A stretch of DNA of 64,000 nucleotides from Verrucomicrobiia bacterium (GCA_030432565.1 JAUIGV010000014.1:110277-174276); one strand, 5' to 3'; shown: positions 54,026-63,591, counted from the first letter of the stretch. The notes: generated by a model from the letters alone, not told the origin. Translations and numbers: made by a program.

Positions 54026-57004
54026 ATGAAGTCTCATCTTAAAATCATCCTAGCTTCCGTCCTTCTTTCAGGACACACAGATGCCCGGGAGATCAGTTTC
54101 AATCGCGATGTCCTCCCAATCCTGTCCGACACCTGCTTCACCTGCCACGGCCCCGACTCCGAAGCGCGCGAAGCCGACCTCAGGCTGGACCTCGAGGCCG
54201 ATGCCAAAGCCCATCGTGACGGCTTCCCCGCCATTGCTGCGGGCAATCCCGCTGAAAGCGAGCTGATCTTTCGTATCCTCAACGAGGAACCGGACGAGGT
54301 CATGCCTCCCCCGGAGGCACACCGCCAACTCACCGCCGCAGAAAAACAAACTCTAAATGACTGGATCACACAAGGGGCCAGATGGGAAAAGCACTGGGCT
54401 TTCGTGAAGCCAGCCTCTCCGCCCCTTCCAAAACCCTCCAACCCGGAGTGGCCCCGGAATCCCATCGATCACTTCATCCTTCACACCCTCGATCAAAAAG
54501 AACTCCCGCCATCCCCCGAAGCCTCCCGTGAAAAAATCCTCCGCCGCGTCACGCTCGACCTCACCGGCCTCCCTCCCACGCTTCAAGAACTTCAATCATT
54601 CCTCTCCGATAAAAAACCCGGCGCTTACGAGCGCGTTATCGATCAACTCCTCGCCTCGCCCCGTTACGGCGAAACAATGGCACTCCCTTGGCTTGAAGCC
54701 GCACGCTTCGCCGACACCGATGGCTACCAATTCGACGGCCCCCGTAGTATGTGGCGTTGGCGGGACTGGGTGATCGAAGCCTACAACTCAAACAAACCTT
54801 TCGACGAGTTCACCATCGAACAACTTGCCGGCGACCTCCTGCCCGACCCCACCCTCGAACAAAAAATCGCCACCGGCTTCAATCGCAACCATCGCTACAA
54901 CTCCGAAGCCGGACTCGTCGTCGAGGAATTCCTCCTGGAAAACGCCGTCGATCGTGTCGACACCACAAGTACGGTTTTCCTCGGACTCACCATGGGCTGC
55001 GCCCGCTGCCACGATCATAAATACGATCCACTCTCGCAAAAGAACTACTACGAGATGCTCGCCTTCTTCAATAACATCCCCGAATTTGGCCGCGCCGTAA
55101 AAGCCGGCAACTCAGAGCCTTACATCTCCGCTCCCACCAGGCCCCAGCAACTCCAACTCGCCAGCCTGGAAGATAAAGTCACCGCCGCAAAAACTGCCAT
55201 CTCCAGAATCCCGTCTAGTCCGGTTAACGCAAGCTCACCCCTCGTCATTCAGGGCCTCAATTACCAACACCCACCGGAAGTCGTTTCCTTCGACGGTAAC
55301 GAATCACTCAATATCCCCAACACCCCGCTTACCAGGAAGAAAGATGCCCCCGGACGCTTCGAAGTCTTTTCGCCCCTCTCCCGCTTCTCCGTCTCACTCT
55401 GGGTCAAGCCCACCGACCTCGACTCCGGCACCATCATCTCCCGCCAATCCGGCAACAACGCCCTTGCCACCGGCTTTAACCTCTCACTCCGGGATGGCCA
55501 CCTACGCTACTCGATCATCACTCGTTGGATCGCCGGAGTCGCGCAGGTCGAGACCACCGAAAGGCTTCCCGCCAACGAATGGACCCATCTCACCCTGACT
55601 TTCCACGGCCAACTCCGGGCCACCAATCAGCACATCTTCATCAACGGAAAAGAAGCCCCGCTCCAGATTCTCCACAATACCAACAGCAACACCGGCTCCG
55701 CAAAGAAGGCCACTCCACTCCGTCTCGGCGGATACCCCGGTGACTACTTCAAAGGCGACCTCCGGGACCTCCGCGTCTACAACCGCCCCTTGAAAATCCG
55801 GGAAATCCTCACCCTCGCCGGGAACCCGGAGGCCCGGCTTCAAACCCTCTTCCTGGAACAAGGCCCTGCCAGGAAAGCCTACCAGGAATTGATCGCTGCC
55901 GAAGAAAAGCGCGACCAATTCATCCGCACCCTGCCCACCACCATGGTCATGCGGGAAAATCCCACCGAGAAAGAAACCTTCATCCGCAAGCGCGGGGTCT
56001 ATCATTCCCTCGGCGAAAAAGTCACTCGCGACGTCCCCGATATCCTGCCGCCCCTGTCGAAGGATCTTCCCCGCAATCGACTGGGCTTGGCCCGCTGGAT
56101 TGTCTCGCCCGATAATCCGCTCACCGCCCGCGTCACCGTGAACCGTTACTGGCAAAAATACTTCGGCACCGGCCTCGTCAAAACCTCGGAAGACTTCGGC
56201 GTGCAGGGCCAGAACCCCTCACACCCCGAACTCCTGGACTGGCTCGCCACCGAATTCATCCGCTCAGGCTGGAACGTGAAGCACCTCCAAAAACTCATCG
56301 TCACCAGCGCCACCTACCGCCAGCAATCCAACCTCACCCCAAAACTCCTCGAAGTCGACCCTCACAATCGACTCCTCGCCCGTGGCCCACGTCAACGCCT
56401 TCCCGCCCACGTGATCCGCGATCAAGCCCTCTTCCTGAGCGGGCTCCTCGTTGAAAAAATCGGGGGCCCCTCGGTCAGTCCCTACCAACCCGAAAACCTT
56501 TGGATCGAGATGTCGATGGGTCAGAAATACAAACAATCCACCGGCGATGATCTCTTCCGCCGCAGCCTATACACCATCTGGAAACGCACCGTCAACCCGC
56601 CCTCCATGGCCATCCTCGACGCTGCCGACCGCGAAGCCTGCTCGGTCGGAACCAAAAGAACCAACACCCCACTCCAGGCGCTTACCCTGCTCAACGAAAC
56701 CGCCTTCGTGGAATCCGCCCGCAAACTCGCCGAACGCATCCTCCGTGAAAATCCCCGTGATCCCGTCGCCCACGCCTTCAAAATCGTCACCCTGCGTGAT
56801 CCACGACCTGACGAAAGAGAGATTCTCACCCAAGGTCTCCGCGAATACCTGGCCCACTTCAGAGCCAATCCGGACGCCGCCAAATCCCTCACCACCATCG
56901 GAACCGCCCCCGTCCCCAAGGACCTCGACCCAATCGAACTGGCCGCCCATACCACCCTCGCCAACGTCCTCCTCAACCTCGACGAAGTCATCACCAGGGA
57001 ATAG
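54026..57004 (+). CDS. PSCyt1-DUF1549-LamG-DUF1553 protein, copy 2
   Basis: 992 residues from ATG 54026 (MKSHLKIILASVLLSGHTDA, signal peptide). Heme motif C37-F-T-C40-H41 in the PSCyt1 domain (FNRDVLPILSDTCFTCHG; EVMPPPEAH). DUF1549 follows (NPIDHFILHTLDQKELPPSP; RRVTLDLTGLPPTLQELQ; MGCARCHDHKYDPLSQKNYY). A concanavalin/LamG-like domain at about residues 415-610 (FSVSLWVKPTDLDSGTIISR; LPANEWTHLTLTFHG; ending LRDLRVYNRPL) is inserted where copy 1 carries an unrelated beta-rich insert. DUF1553 is at the end (RNRLGLARWIVSPDNPLTAR). Two bases separate it from the DUF1501 gene. Confidence 0.93.
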   Translation: MKSHLKIILASVLLSGHTDAREISFNRDVLPILSDTCFTCHGPDSEAREADLRLDLEADAKAHRDGFPAIAAGNPAESELIFRILNEEPDEVMPPPEAHRQLTAAEKQTLNDWITQGARWEKHWAFVKPASPPLPKPSNPEWPRNPIDHFILHTLDQKELPPSPEASREKILRRVTLDLTGLPPTLQELQSFLSDKKPGAYERVIDQLLASPRYGETMALPWLEAARFADTDGYQFDGPRSMWRWRDWVIEAYNSNKPFDEFTIEQLAGDLLPDPTLEQKIATGFNRNHRYNSEAGLVVEEFLLENAVDRVDTTSTVFLGLTMGCARCHDHKYDPLSQKNYYEMLAFFNNIPEFGRAVKAGNSEPYISAPTRPQQLQLASLEDKVTAAKTAISRIPSSPVNASSPLVIQGLNYQHPPEVVSFDGNESLNIPNTPLTRKKDAPGRFEVFSPLSRFSVSLWVKPTDLDSGTIISRQSGNNALATGFNLSLRDGHLRYSIITRWIAGVAQVETTERLPANEWTHLTLTFHGQLRATNQHIFINGKEAPLQILHNTNSNTGSAKKATPLRLGGYPGDYFKGDLRDLRVYNRPLKIREILTLAGNPEARLQTLFLEQGPARKAYQELIAAEEKRDQFIRTLPTTMVMRENPTEKETFIRKRGVYHSLGEKVTRDVPDILPPLSKDLPRNRLGLARWIVSPDNPLTARVTVNRYWQKYFGTGLVKTSEDFGVQGQNPSHPELLDWLATEFIRSGWNVKHLQKLIVTSATYRQQSNLTPKLLEVDPHNRLLARGPRQRLPAHVIRDQALFLSGLLVEKIGGPSVSPYQPENLWIEMSMGQKYKQSTGDDLFRRSLYTIWKRTVNPPSMAILDAADREACSVGTKRTNTPLQALTLLNETAFVESARKLAERILRENPRDPVAHAFKIVTLRDPRPDEREILTQGLREYLAHFRANPDAAKSLTTIGTAPVPKDLDPIELAAHTTLANVLLNLDEVITRE

Positions 57005-57006
57005 CC

Positions 57007-58404
57007 ATGAACGAAATCACACGACGCCACTTTTTCGAAAAAGGGTCCCACGGCCTCGGGTCGATGGCGCTTGCTTCCCTGCTCAACCAATCGCTCCTCG
57101 CCGGGAATTCGAAATCGCTCCCCGGCAAAGCCAAACGAATCATCTACCTTTTCCAGAGCGGGGGGCCTCCACAAATGGATCTCTTCGATCCCAAACCAAA
57201 CCTTGCAAAATTTCACGGCAAGGAGGTCCCCGCATCGGTCTTCAATGGTCAACGCCTCACCGGTATGACCGCGGGACAAACTTCCTTTCCCGTTGCCAGG
57301 TCCACCTTCAACTTCAAGCAAGCCGGACAAAGCGGTCAGTGGCTTAATTCCGACCTCCTTCCCCGTCTCTCAAAAGTTGCGGACGATATCAGCGTGATTC
57401 GCTCAATGCACACCGAGGCCATCAATCACGACCCCGCAATCACGTTCTTCCAAACCGGCTTCCAACTCGCGGGGCGACCCTCCATTGGCTCGTGGCTTTC
57501 CTACGGACTCGGCAGTGAAAATGCCAACCTCCCCGCCTTTGTGGCCATGACCTCCAACCGCTCCGGTCAGGCCCTTTACGACCGGCTTTGGGGTGCGGGA
57601 TTCCTTCCCTCAAAACACCAGGGCGTCCGCTTTCGCTCCGGCAAGAATCCGGTTCTCTACCTCAACAATCCCGAGGGCATCTCCACTGGTCTTCGCCGCA
57701 AAACCCTTGACCAAATCAGCGCACTCAACCGAATCCATCATCAGGACTTTTACGATCCCGAAATCGAGACCCGCATCGCCCAATACGAAATGGCCTTCCG
57801 CATGCAGATGTCGGTTCCCGAACTCACCGACGTTTCAAGTGAGCCTGACAGCACTTTTAAGCTCTACGGTGAAGATGCCCGCAAACCCGGCACCTACGCC
57901 TACAACACCCTGATGGCCCGCCGCCTCAGCGAACGCGGCGTGCGCTTCGTCCAACTCTTCCACCGGGGCTGGGACACTCACAGCGGTCTTGCCAGACAAC
58001 TCACGCAACGCTGCAAGGAAACCGATCAAGCCTCCGCAGCCCTCATCACCGATCTAAAACAGCGAGGCCTGCTCGATGACACCCTCATCGTCTGGGGCGG
58101 AGAATTCGGCCGTACCGTTTACAGCCAGGGTAACCTCACTCCCAACGGGTTCGGACGAGACCATCACCCCCGGTGCTTTTCAATGTGGCTCGCCGGAGGC
58201 GGAATCAAACCCGGACAATCCATCGGTGAAACCGATGACTATTCCTACAATATCACCAAGGATCCCGTCAGCGTTCACGACCTCCACGCCACCATCCTCC
58301 ACCTCCTCGGGATCGATCACAAAAAACTCACTTTTAAATTCCAGGGCCGCCACTACCGGCTCACTGATGTCCATGGTGAATTGATCAAGCCACTTTTGAT
58401 TTAA
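57007..58404 (+). CDS. DUF1501 Tat protein, copy 2
   Basis: 465 residues. Tat-type signal (ITRRHFFEKGSHGLGSMALA) then the DUF1501 domain: AKRIIYLFQSGGPPQMDLFD, SYGLGSENANLPAFVAM, ARRLSERGVRFVQLFHRGWD, DDTLIVWGGEFGRTVYS and GRDHHPRCFSMWLAGGGIKP. Same domain and gene order as copy 1, but the surroundings and N-terminus differ. Starts 2 bases after the cytochrome gene. Confidence 0.92.
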   Translation: MNEITRRHFFEKGSHGLGSMALASLLNQSLLAGNSKSLPGKAKRIIYLFQSGGPPQMDLFDPKPNLAKFHGKEVPASVFNGQRLTGMTAGQTSFPVARSTFNFKQAGQSGQWLNSDLLPRLSKVADDISVIRSMHTEAINHDPAITFFQTGFQLAGRPSIGSWLSYGLGSENANLPAFVAMTSNRSGQALYDRLWGAGFLPSKHQGVRFRSGKNPVLYLNNPEGISTGLRRKTLDQISALNRIHHQDFYDPEIETRIAQYEMAFRMQMSVPELTDVSSEPDSTFKLYGEDARKPGTYAYNTLMARRLSERGVRFVQLFHRGWDTHSGLARQLTQRCKETDQASAALITDLKQRGLLDDTLIVWGGEFGRTVYSQGNLTPNGFGRDHHPRCFSMWLAGGGIKPGQSIGETDDYSYNITKDPVSVHDLHATILHLLGIDHKKLTFKFQGRHYRLTDVHGELIKPLLI

Positions 58405-58487
58405 TCCGTAAAATGGTGGCCAATTTTTCGCCGGGGTCTCCACACCACGGGCGCGGCATGACAATGAAAAGAAAATGAAAAATGACA

Positions 58488-58505
58488 GCCTCTTTTGTTA
58501 GAGGC
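58488..58505 (-). terminator. Terminator-like hairpin with T-rich tail
   Basis: GCCTCT at 58488-58493 and AGAGGC at 58500-58505 with the loop TTTGTT. On the minus strand it is followed by TGTCATTTTTCATTTTC, a T-rich tail, so it fits a rho-independent terminator for the beta-propeller gene. The stop codon TAA (58500-58498) spans the loop boundary. Confidence 0.55.
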
Positions 58506-59754
58506 CGTTCGAAATACAATACACCGCCTTGTTCGAGCGCAGATAGATCGCATCCTTGGCCAAGGCCGGAGTGGCGTTAAAATCCGAGTCATCACCAAGG
58601 GTGTTAACTCCAAGCAATTTCATTTCTTTTCCGGCTTCGAAGATGAAAGCCCCATCTCTTCGGCTCACTACGAGAAGCTTGTCACCCACCCGGAGAGTCG
58701 AAGCATAAATGCTGAACTTCTTACGCTTCTTGACCGCTTCAACACTCCGCTTTGTCACCGTCTCACCCTTTACCGAATCCATTACAATGGCACTGGCCCC
58801 GGTATTCACCAAGAAGAGAAGACCGTCTTTGTAAACCGAACTCGGAACGCTGGATGAGGTCTTGCTTTTCCAGAGGATCTGATCGGTGACATCACCCGAA
58901 CCACCACCTTCGATCGCGAAAGAGCCCTTACGTGGATACCCACCGGTTGCAAAAAGAATCTCCCCCTGACTAATGACAGACGGCGTAATGTTTCCGGAGA
59001 TTTCAGATTCCGCCCACCAGAGTCTTTTTCCTGTTTTGGGATCAAGAGCAAATATTTCATTGGTCGCTGCAATCACCAACTCCGATCGACCTGACTTTGA
59101 AGTGTGAACGGTTGGGGTATTATAGGCCAGCTCCAGGTGCTTTGCATCATACCGCCACTCTTCTTCTCCCGTCGTCTTGTCAAAAGCAATGATCGCGCGG
59201 GCTTCATCGGCCGCATTCACAATGAGCAAATCGCCCACCAAAACCGGACTCGCCCCCGATCCCCAACGGCGATTGCTGGAAGAATCGCCCACTTGTTTAC
59301 TCCAGATTTTTTCTCCATCCATCGTGAACGCATGAACTCCGGATTTACCAAAGAAAGTATAGACGTGCTTCCCGTCGGTGACCGGTGTGGCGCTCGCGTA
59401 GCCGTGTTCGGTTAAATATCCTCGGTAGTCATCTTCCGGATTCGCAAGGGGCACGCCCTTCTTCCAAAGAACCTTTCCACTTTTGCGATCAAGACAAAGA
59501 AGCGTGCGTCCCAACTTGGCTGCTTCTCCGACATTTTTTTCGTCAATTCCATATCCGGTGTAACACGTCACAAAGAGTTTATCGTCCCAGAAAATTGGGC
59601 TGGAACTTCCCGGCCCCGGCAATTCGGTCTTCCATTTCACGTTTTCATCAGCACTCCACTGCAGCGGAAAAGTGGCCCCATCGATCGCGGCAACTCCACC
59701 ACTTCCACGAAACTGGGGCCAATTTTCTCCACCCAAAGCTATCGTGGCAGACAC
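58498..59754 (-). CDS. PQQ-binding-like beta-propeller protein
   Basis: 418 residues from a GTG at 59754. Repeated WxxDxxTGxxxW-type blades are clear (LCLDRKSGKVLWKKGV; IAFDKTTGEEEWRYDA; FALDPKTGKRLWWAES) and the N-terminus has ENWPQFRGSGGVA, typical of exported PQQ-like propeller proteins in Planctomycetes and Verrucomicrobia. The predicted start does not include a full signal peptide; translating upstream in frame gives TKRIIQCLHFVIVSATIALG, a good signal peptide, but no ATG/GTG/TTG precedes it before a stop. The true start may be non-canonical (for example ATT at 59778) or the ATG was lost to ACG at 59788-59790. Confidence 0.82.
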   Translation of the reverse strand: MSATIALGGENWPQFRGSGGVAAIDGATFPLQWSADENVKWKTELPGPGSSSPIFWDDKLFVTCYTGYGIDEKNVGEAAKLGRTLLCLDRKSGKVLWKKGVPLANPEDDYRGYLTEHGYASATPVTDGKHVYTFFGKSGVHAFTMDGEKIWSKQVGDSSSNRRWGSGASPVLVGDLLIVNAADEARAIIAFDKTTGEEEWRYDAKHLELAYNTPTVHTSKSGRSELVIAATNEIFALDPKTGKRLWWAESEISGNITPSVISQGEILFATGGYPRKGSFAIEGGGSGDVTDQILWKSKTSSSVPSSVYKDGLLFLVNTGASAIVMDSVKGETVTKRSVEAVKKRKKFSIYASTLRVGDKLLVVSRRDGAFIFEAGKEMKLLGVNTLGDDSDFNATPALAKDAIYLRSNKAVYCISNGL

Positions 59755-59909
59755 AATGACGAAGTGCAGACACTGAATAATTCTTTTCGTGGTACCAGAG
59801 TATCAAGCTTAAGCCCGTGGGCAATTTTTATCGACTTGTCCTCCATCGAACAAAACCAATCCCATCGGTCGACGATCAAGCGATCTTGATGACAGGTGGC
59901 ATCAAAAAC

Positions 59910-61010
59910 CTAGTCTATCTTGGTGGGCAGATTGGGCGGCCTCTCCGGCCCGGGCTTCGAGGGAGCAGGCTCCTGTTGACGCTGAATCTCAATGTCACCG
60001 ATCCGGATCACGAATGAACTTGAAGCATTCACCTCCCAGCCGGCCGTGACCTTTTCGCGATCAGCCAGCCGTCTCGCTTTCAGGTAAGTATTAAACGAGT
60101 TGGGATGCACATTGAAAATCAACACCGCCCGGCGGTTCAACCTGAGCTTGTCCAAAATCCTCGCAAATCTATTGCGTGGCTCGGCCAACTCCGCGAGCGA
60201 AGTTCCACCATTCTTGAGATCGGGAGAGATCCGGATGTGCAAGCGGGTCGAGGTCGGATAAGCCGCGAGCTCATGTTTCTGCCCCCTTGAATTCTTAAAA
60301 TCAAAATTCTTAAAATGCCTCAAAATCGGCACAGCCTGATAGATGTATCGATCTGCCCCGCGCTGCTTGATTCGCTGATTGGGGAAATCACTTTTCGCCT
60401 TCTTGAACTCCGCCTCAAACAACTCCAATGGAGTGATGGTATCGATAAAATGAATCCGGTCGTGAATCACGATCGCCCGGTAAATCTCTGCTTTATCCGG
60501 AATTGGCCGGCTGGCCGGAATCCCCACAATAGTCGGTTCAACCTTGAGAACGGGAGTGTCGTCCAGGAGAGCCTCGAGCTTGGCGATACGGTCCTGAATC
60601 TGCCCGGTTTTTTTCGCTTCGGCATCCCGCTGTTCCCGGGCTTTCTTCGCCGCTTTTTGCAACTCATCCAGTTCCACCAACAGCTCCTTACGCTCTTTCG
60701 CATCCTTCTCAAGCAGGGCGAGTTGGCGCTTCTCCACCTCGATCTCCTCCTGGGTCGGCGCATCTTTCTGCAGCAACTGATCCAACTCAGCCTGCCGCTT
60801 CGCAAGGGTCTCAACCTTCTTTTCCGAAGCTTCCACCTGCTCCTGAGTTGCCGGCTCCAACCCTTCCAAAAACTCAACCACCTTCTGACTGACATCCGCT
60901 TGCACCAAAATCAGCACCAGGATTAACACCGCCACCACGTTGGTAAGCGCATCCATGAGAGAGTCCAGATTAACTCCCTGGTCCGAGTTGGATTTTTGGC
61001 GGCGTCCCAT
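59910..61010 (-). CDS. ExbD/MotB-like membrane-anchored coiled-coil protein
   Basis: 366 residues. A short cytoplasmic head (MGRRQKSNSDQGVNLDSLM) precedes one membrane helix (about 20-38, LTNVVAVLILVLILVQADVS), where the preceding Asp resembles ExbD/TolR. A long charged coiled coil follows (about 55-150) and a globular C-terminal domain (RAIVIHDRIHFIDTITP, then ARILDKLRLNRRAVLIFNVHP). Third gene of the operon. Likely a periplasmic partner of the TolQ-like motor. Confidence 0.75.
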   Translation of the reverse strand: MGRRQKSNSDQGVNLDSLMDALTNVVAVLILVLILVQADVSQKVVEFLEGLEPATQEQVEASEKKVETLAKRQAELDQLLQKDAPTQEEIEVEKRQLALLEKDAKERKELLVELDELQKAAKKAREQRDAEAKKTGQIQDRIAKLEALLDDTPVLKVEPTIVGIPASRPIPDKAEIYRAIVIHDRIHFIDTITPLELFEAEFKKAKSDFPNQRIKQRGADRYIYQAVPILRHFKNFDFKNSRGQKHELAAYPTSTRLHIRISPDLKNGGTSLAELAEPRNRFARILDKLRLNRRAVLIFNVHPNSFNTYLKARRLADREKVTAGWEVNASSSFVIRIGDIEIQRQQEPAPSKPGPERPPNLPTKID

Positions 61011-61012
61011 CG

Positions 61013-61831
61013 TTACTTCTTCTTAAAAAGTGAGAGGTCAATTTCCCCGTCATTGGGCAGAGGAAGTTTGCCGGTCGGGAGCTTGTACTTAAGCTCAGCC
61101 GTGCCCGCCGCCCAGCGATACGCTTCATTCCCGGTCTTGCGGATCAAAAAAAGAACCATCGAGTCCTCGGTCTTTTTCACCCGGTCCAGATACTTCGCAT
61201 AGACCCCACTCGTTTTTATCGCCGCCGTTGAAATCGCCTTCTTTCCACCTTGAGCATCGAGCAATACAATTCCCGTTGAGTTACACTCGATAAAAAATAT
61301 TTCATCCGGACCACCTTCTAAAACACCTCTTGGCTGTACCTTGACCGAGTCTTTCGGCTTGGGCTTTTCCTTCCTCTTCTTTAATTCGTCTTCCAACTCC
61401 TTCAAGCGTCTCGCGAGCGGCGGGCGCTCCTCCTTGAGGGCAATGATCTCCTTCTTCATATTCTCCACCTGCTTCTGTAATCCGGCATCGGAGCGACTCT
61501 TGTCCTCGGCTTTTCTCAAGCCCTCCAATTCCATCGTCAGGACGATCTTACGATCCTTGAGTTTTGCCATCGCAGATACCGTGGCCTTTTCCTTCTCAAG
61601 CTTCTTCTCCCTGTCTTGATTCTCCTGAAGCAATTTTCCGGCCTTCCTCGTCAGATCCCGATTCCTCATCGCAAGAGCCATCTCCTCCTCGGTCCGACCG
61701 GCTTTCTTCATCTGCTGGACCTGCATCATCACGCTGATCATGAGCGTCAGAATTCCGATGAGACATGCCAGGATGCTCATGAAGGGGAAAAGGGAAACCC
61801 CGGTTTCGGAATCTTTCGCTCGACGGCCCAT
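61013..61831 (-). CDS. ExbD/MotB-like protein, second paralog
   Basis: 272 residues with head MGRRAKDSETGVSLFPFMS, one membrane helix (about 17-37, ILACLIGILTLMISVMMQV), a long Lys/Glu-rich coiled coil (45-160), and a small C-terminal domain (GPDEIFFIECNSTGIVLLDA, YAKYLDRVKKTEDSMVLF). The head and helix have the same layout as the next gene (MGRR-x-x-x-S), so the two are diverged paralogs. The stop is 2 bases before the start of that gene. Confidence 0.75.
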   Translation of the reverse strand: MGRRAKDSETGVSLFPFMSILACLIGILTLMISVMMQVQQMKKAGRTEEEMALAMRNRDLTRKAGKLLQENQDREKKLEKEKATVSAMAKLKDRKIVLTMELEGLRKAEDKSRSDAGLQKQVENMKKEIIALKEERPPLARRLKELEDELKKRKEKPKPKDSVKVQPRGVLEGGPDEIFFIECNSTGIVLLDAQGGKKAISTAAIKTSGVYAKYLDRVKKTEDSMVLFLIRKTGNEAYRWAAGTAELKYKLPTGKLPLPNDGEIDLSLFKKK

Positions 61832-61841
61832 GGCATAAAAA

Positions 61842-63137
61842 TCAGCTTTTGGAAAAGAAGCCTTTCTTCTTTTTAGCTTCGTTTGGAATTTGGTTTTCTC
61901 CGAGCTCCTTGAGTGATCGGTTCATCGAATCGATCCCGGTCGCGATACTCTCGAAACTCTTCTCCAGTTGATTGTTCGACCGCAGGAAGACATCACGGCT
62001 CGTCTCCAGCAACTTGCTCGCGGCATCCGTGAAAGTCTTCTCAACGATCTTCTGGTGCTCGGTCAATCTTAGCTGCAGGAACTCGGCAGACTCCGTAAGC
62101 ATGCGGGTTGATTCGTTTAAGTTCACGAGAAAGGTCTCGTGCGCCTTTGCGAGCGATGTCACCAATTGCGGTATGCTATCCGCCTGCTGAATCAATTCCT
62201 CACCTACCAAAGTCCGGCTGTCGTTCAGCTTCGGCAGGAGCTTTTCCACACAGAAGGAATCGATCATCGTTAGCGTTTCATCTTCCTTCTTCTGAACCAC
62301 CGCCAGAGGAAAACTCATCAGGATGCTCAAAATCAAACCGAGCAAGGTGGTATCGAATGCTGTTCCCAATCCACCGGTGAGACTGTTAATCGATTCCTTC
62401 AATGACTCCGGATCCGAAGTGTCGCCCATCGCGAGCGACCCCACCGCAACCGACAATCCAATCACCGTTCCAATGAAGCCAAGAATGGGAATCGCCCACA
62501 AAAAAACCTTCACCAGAGAGTAAGAGCTACTGGATCGGTTGGCATCGATGTCCGATTGCGTGTTGAGAAAATCAGCCACCTCCTGATTGTTCACCCGTGA
62601 TTCAAAAAGCTCCAAAGCCTTCCGAATGCGGTTCACCATGAGGCTGTCGCGAAGCTTGGTGGGCGCATTATAGACATTGTCGATGAACGCACCCACATTC
62701 CCAACGTGAATCTCCCGCCCCAGATGTTCCGGAAAAAGATTGAGCAAGGTTGCCCGCTCCTGGCTTTGATTCTTCTTCCACTTCATCGCCAGCATCACCA
62801 ATCCCCAGCAAAAGAGAAAGGTCTCCACCCAGTTCACCCAGCCTCGATCGAGAAAAAGATCGCCCAGCCGGGTCCCCAAAAAGGGAAACATCAGCCCCAG
62901 AAAACCAAGCGTCAACAACGCCCCAAAAAGAAGGCTCTTCCCAAATTTCACATTGGCGTGATCACCTTCCTCCCAACCGGCTCTCTCCGGATGCTTGGGC
63001 GCGGAGGCCCCTTCCGCCGGGGCAATTTCCGAAGGAACCGTCAGCCGGTTCCGGCAGGCCGGACACTGAACCTGATGGCCCAAATGCTCCGGAGTGACAT
63101 CGAGTGCGGTCGAACAATGAGGACAAGAAATCTGCAT
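61842..63137 (-). CDS. MotA/TolQ/ExbB-type proton channel protein with N-terminal zinc ribbon
   Basis: 431 residues from ATG 63137. Residues 1-30 form a two-Cys-pair zinc ribbon (QISCPHCSTALDV; QVQCPACRNRL). Membrane helices lie at about 67-88 and 100-118, with the TolQ core later (FLWAIPILGFIGTVIGLSVA, then GGLGTAFDTTLLGLILSILM and FPLAVV), carrying the family's G-T-A-F-x-T-T-x-x-G motif. The C-terminal 130 residues are a cytoplasmic coiled coil. First gene of a three-gene operon with two ExbD-like genes, so probably a proton-driven envelope motor. Confidence 0.87.
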   Translation of the reverse strand: MQISCPHCSTALDVTPEHLGHQVQCPACRNRLTVPSEIAPAEGASAPKHPERAGWEEGDHANVKFGKSLLFGALLTLGFLGLMFPFLGTRLGDLFLDRGWVNWVETFLFCWGLVMLAMKWKKNQSQERATLLNLFPEHLGREIHVGNVGAFIDNVYNAPTKLRDSLMVNRIRKALELFESRVNNQEVADFLNTQSDIDANRSSSSYSLVKVFLWAIPILGFIGTVIGLSVAVGSLAMGDTSDPESLKESINSLTGGLGTAFDTTLLGLILSILMSFPLAVVQKKEDETLTMIDSFCVEKLLPKLNDSRTLVGEELIQQADSIPQLVTSLAKAHETFLVNLNESTRMLTESAEFLQLRLTEHQKIVEKTFTDAASKLLETSRDVFLRSNNQLEKSFESIATGIDSMNRSLKELGENQIPNEAKKKKGFFSKS

Positions 63138-63591
63138 GATGGAAAAATTGGGAAAGTCGTGATTCCCCCAAACGCGAGGGGCATTTCTTTCTAACCACAG
63201 CCCCTCCCCTTGCCAATCGACTTTCCTGAAATTCCTTAAATGACACCCGGGCTCACAATCACTGTGGTCTACCTGGATCAAAAGAAGTGCTGACGCCACA
63301 GTAGCGACCGCCGGAACGCTTACGAAGCCTGCTACCAGTTCATCAAGATGATTGGGCAAGCGATTCAGAAAGGGTCGCCCGAAGTACCGTGGCAAAAATC
63401 GCGGATCTCGCCAGAATCTACGGGGCCAGCTCCGACCTAGAAAAGGAGAAGGATGAGCGGTTGGCCTTGTTTCCGGAATCACTGCGGAATTCTTTCATAA
63501 GATCTTCTGAACCCACTTATTCCCCTCGGAACTTTCCCACCCGGATTCCCAAATCACGCCTATGTTGCTCCGGGCAAAGAGCCTGATTACT
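63138..63591. other. 454-base intergenic region, no supported gene
   Basis: Between the TolQ-like gene and the small GntR-like gene. Fragments of open frame occur (for example 63389-63586 on the plus strand) but none shows a family pattern. The plus-strand region 63300-63430 reads RNAYEACYQFIKMIGQAIQ in one frame, which could be a remnant, but I cannot support it further. Confidence 0.3.
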
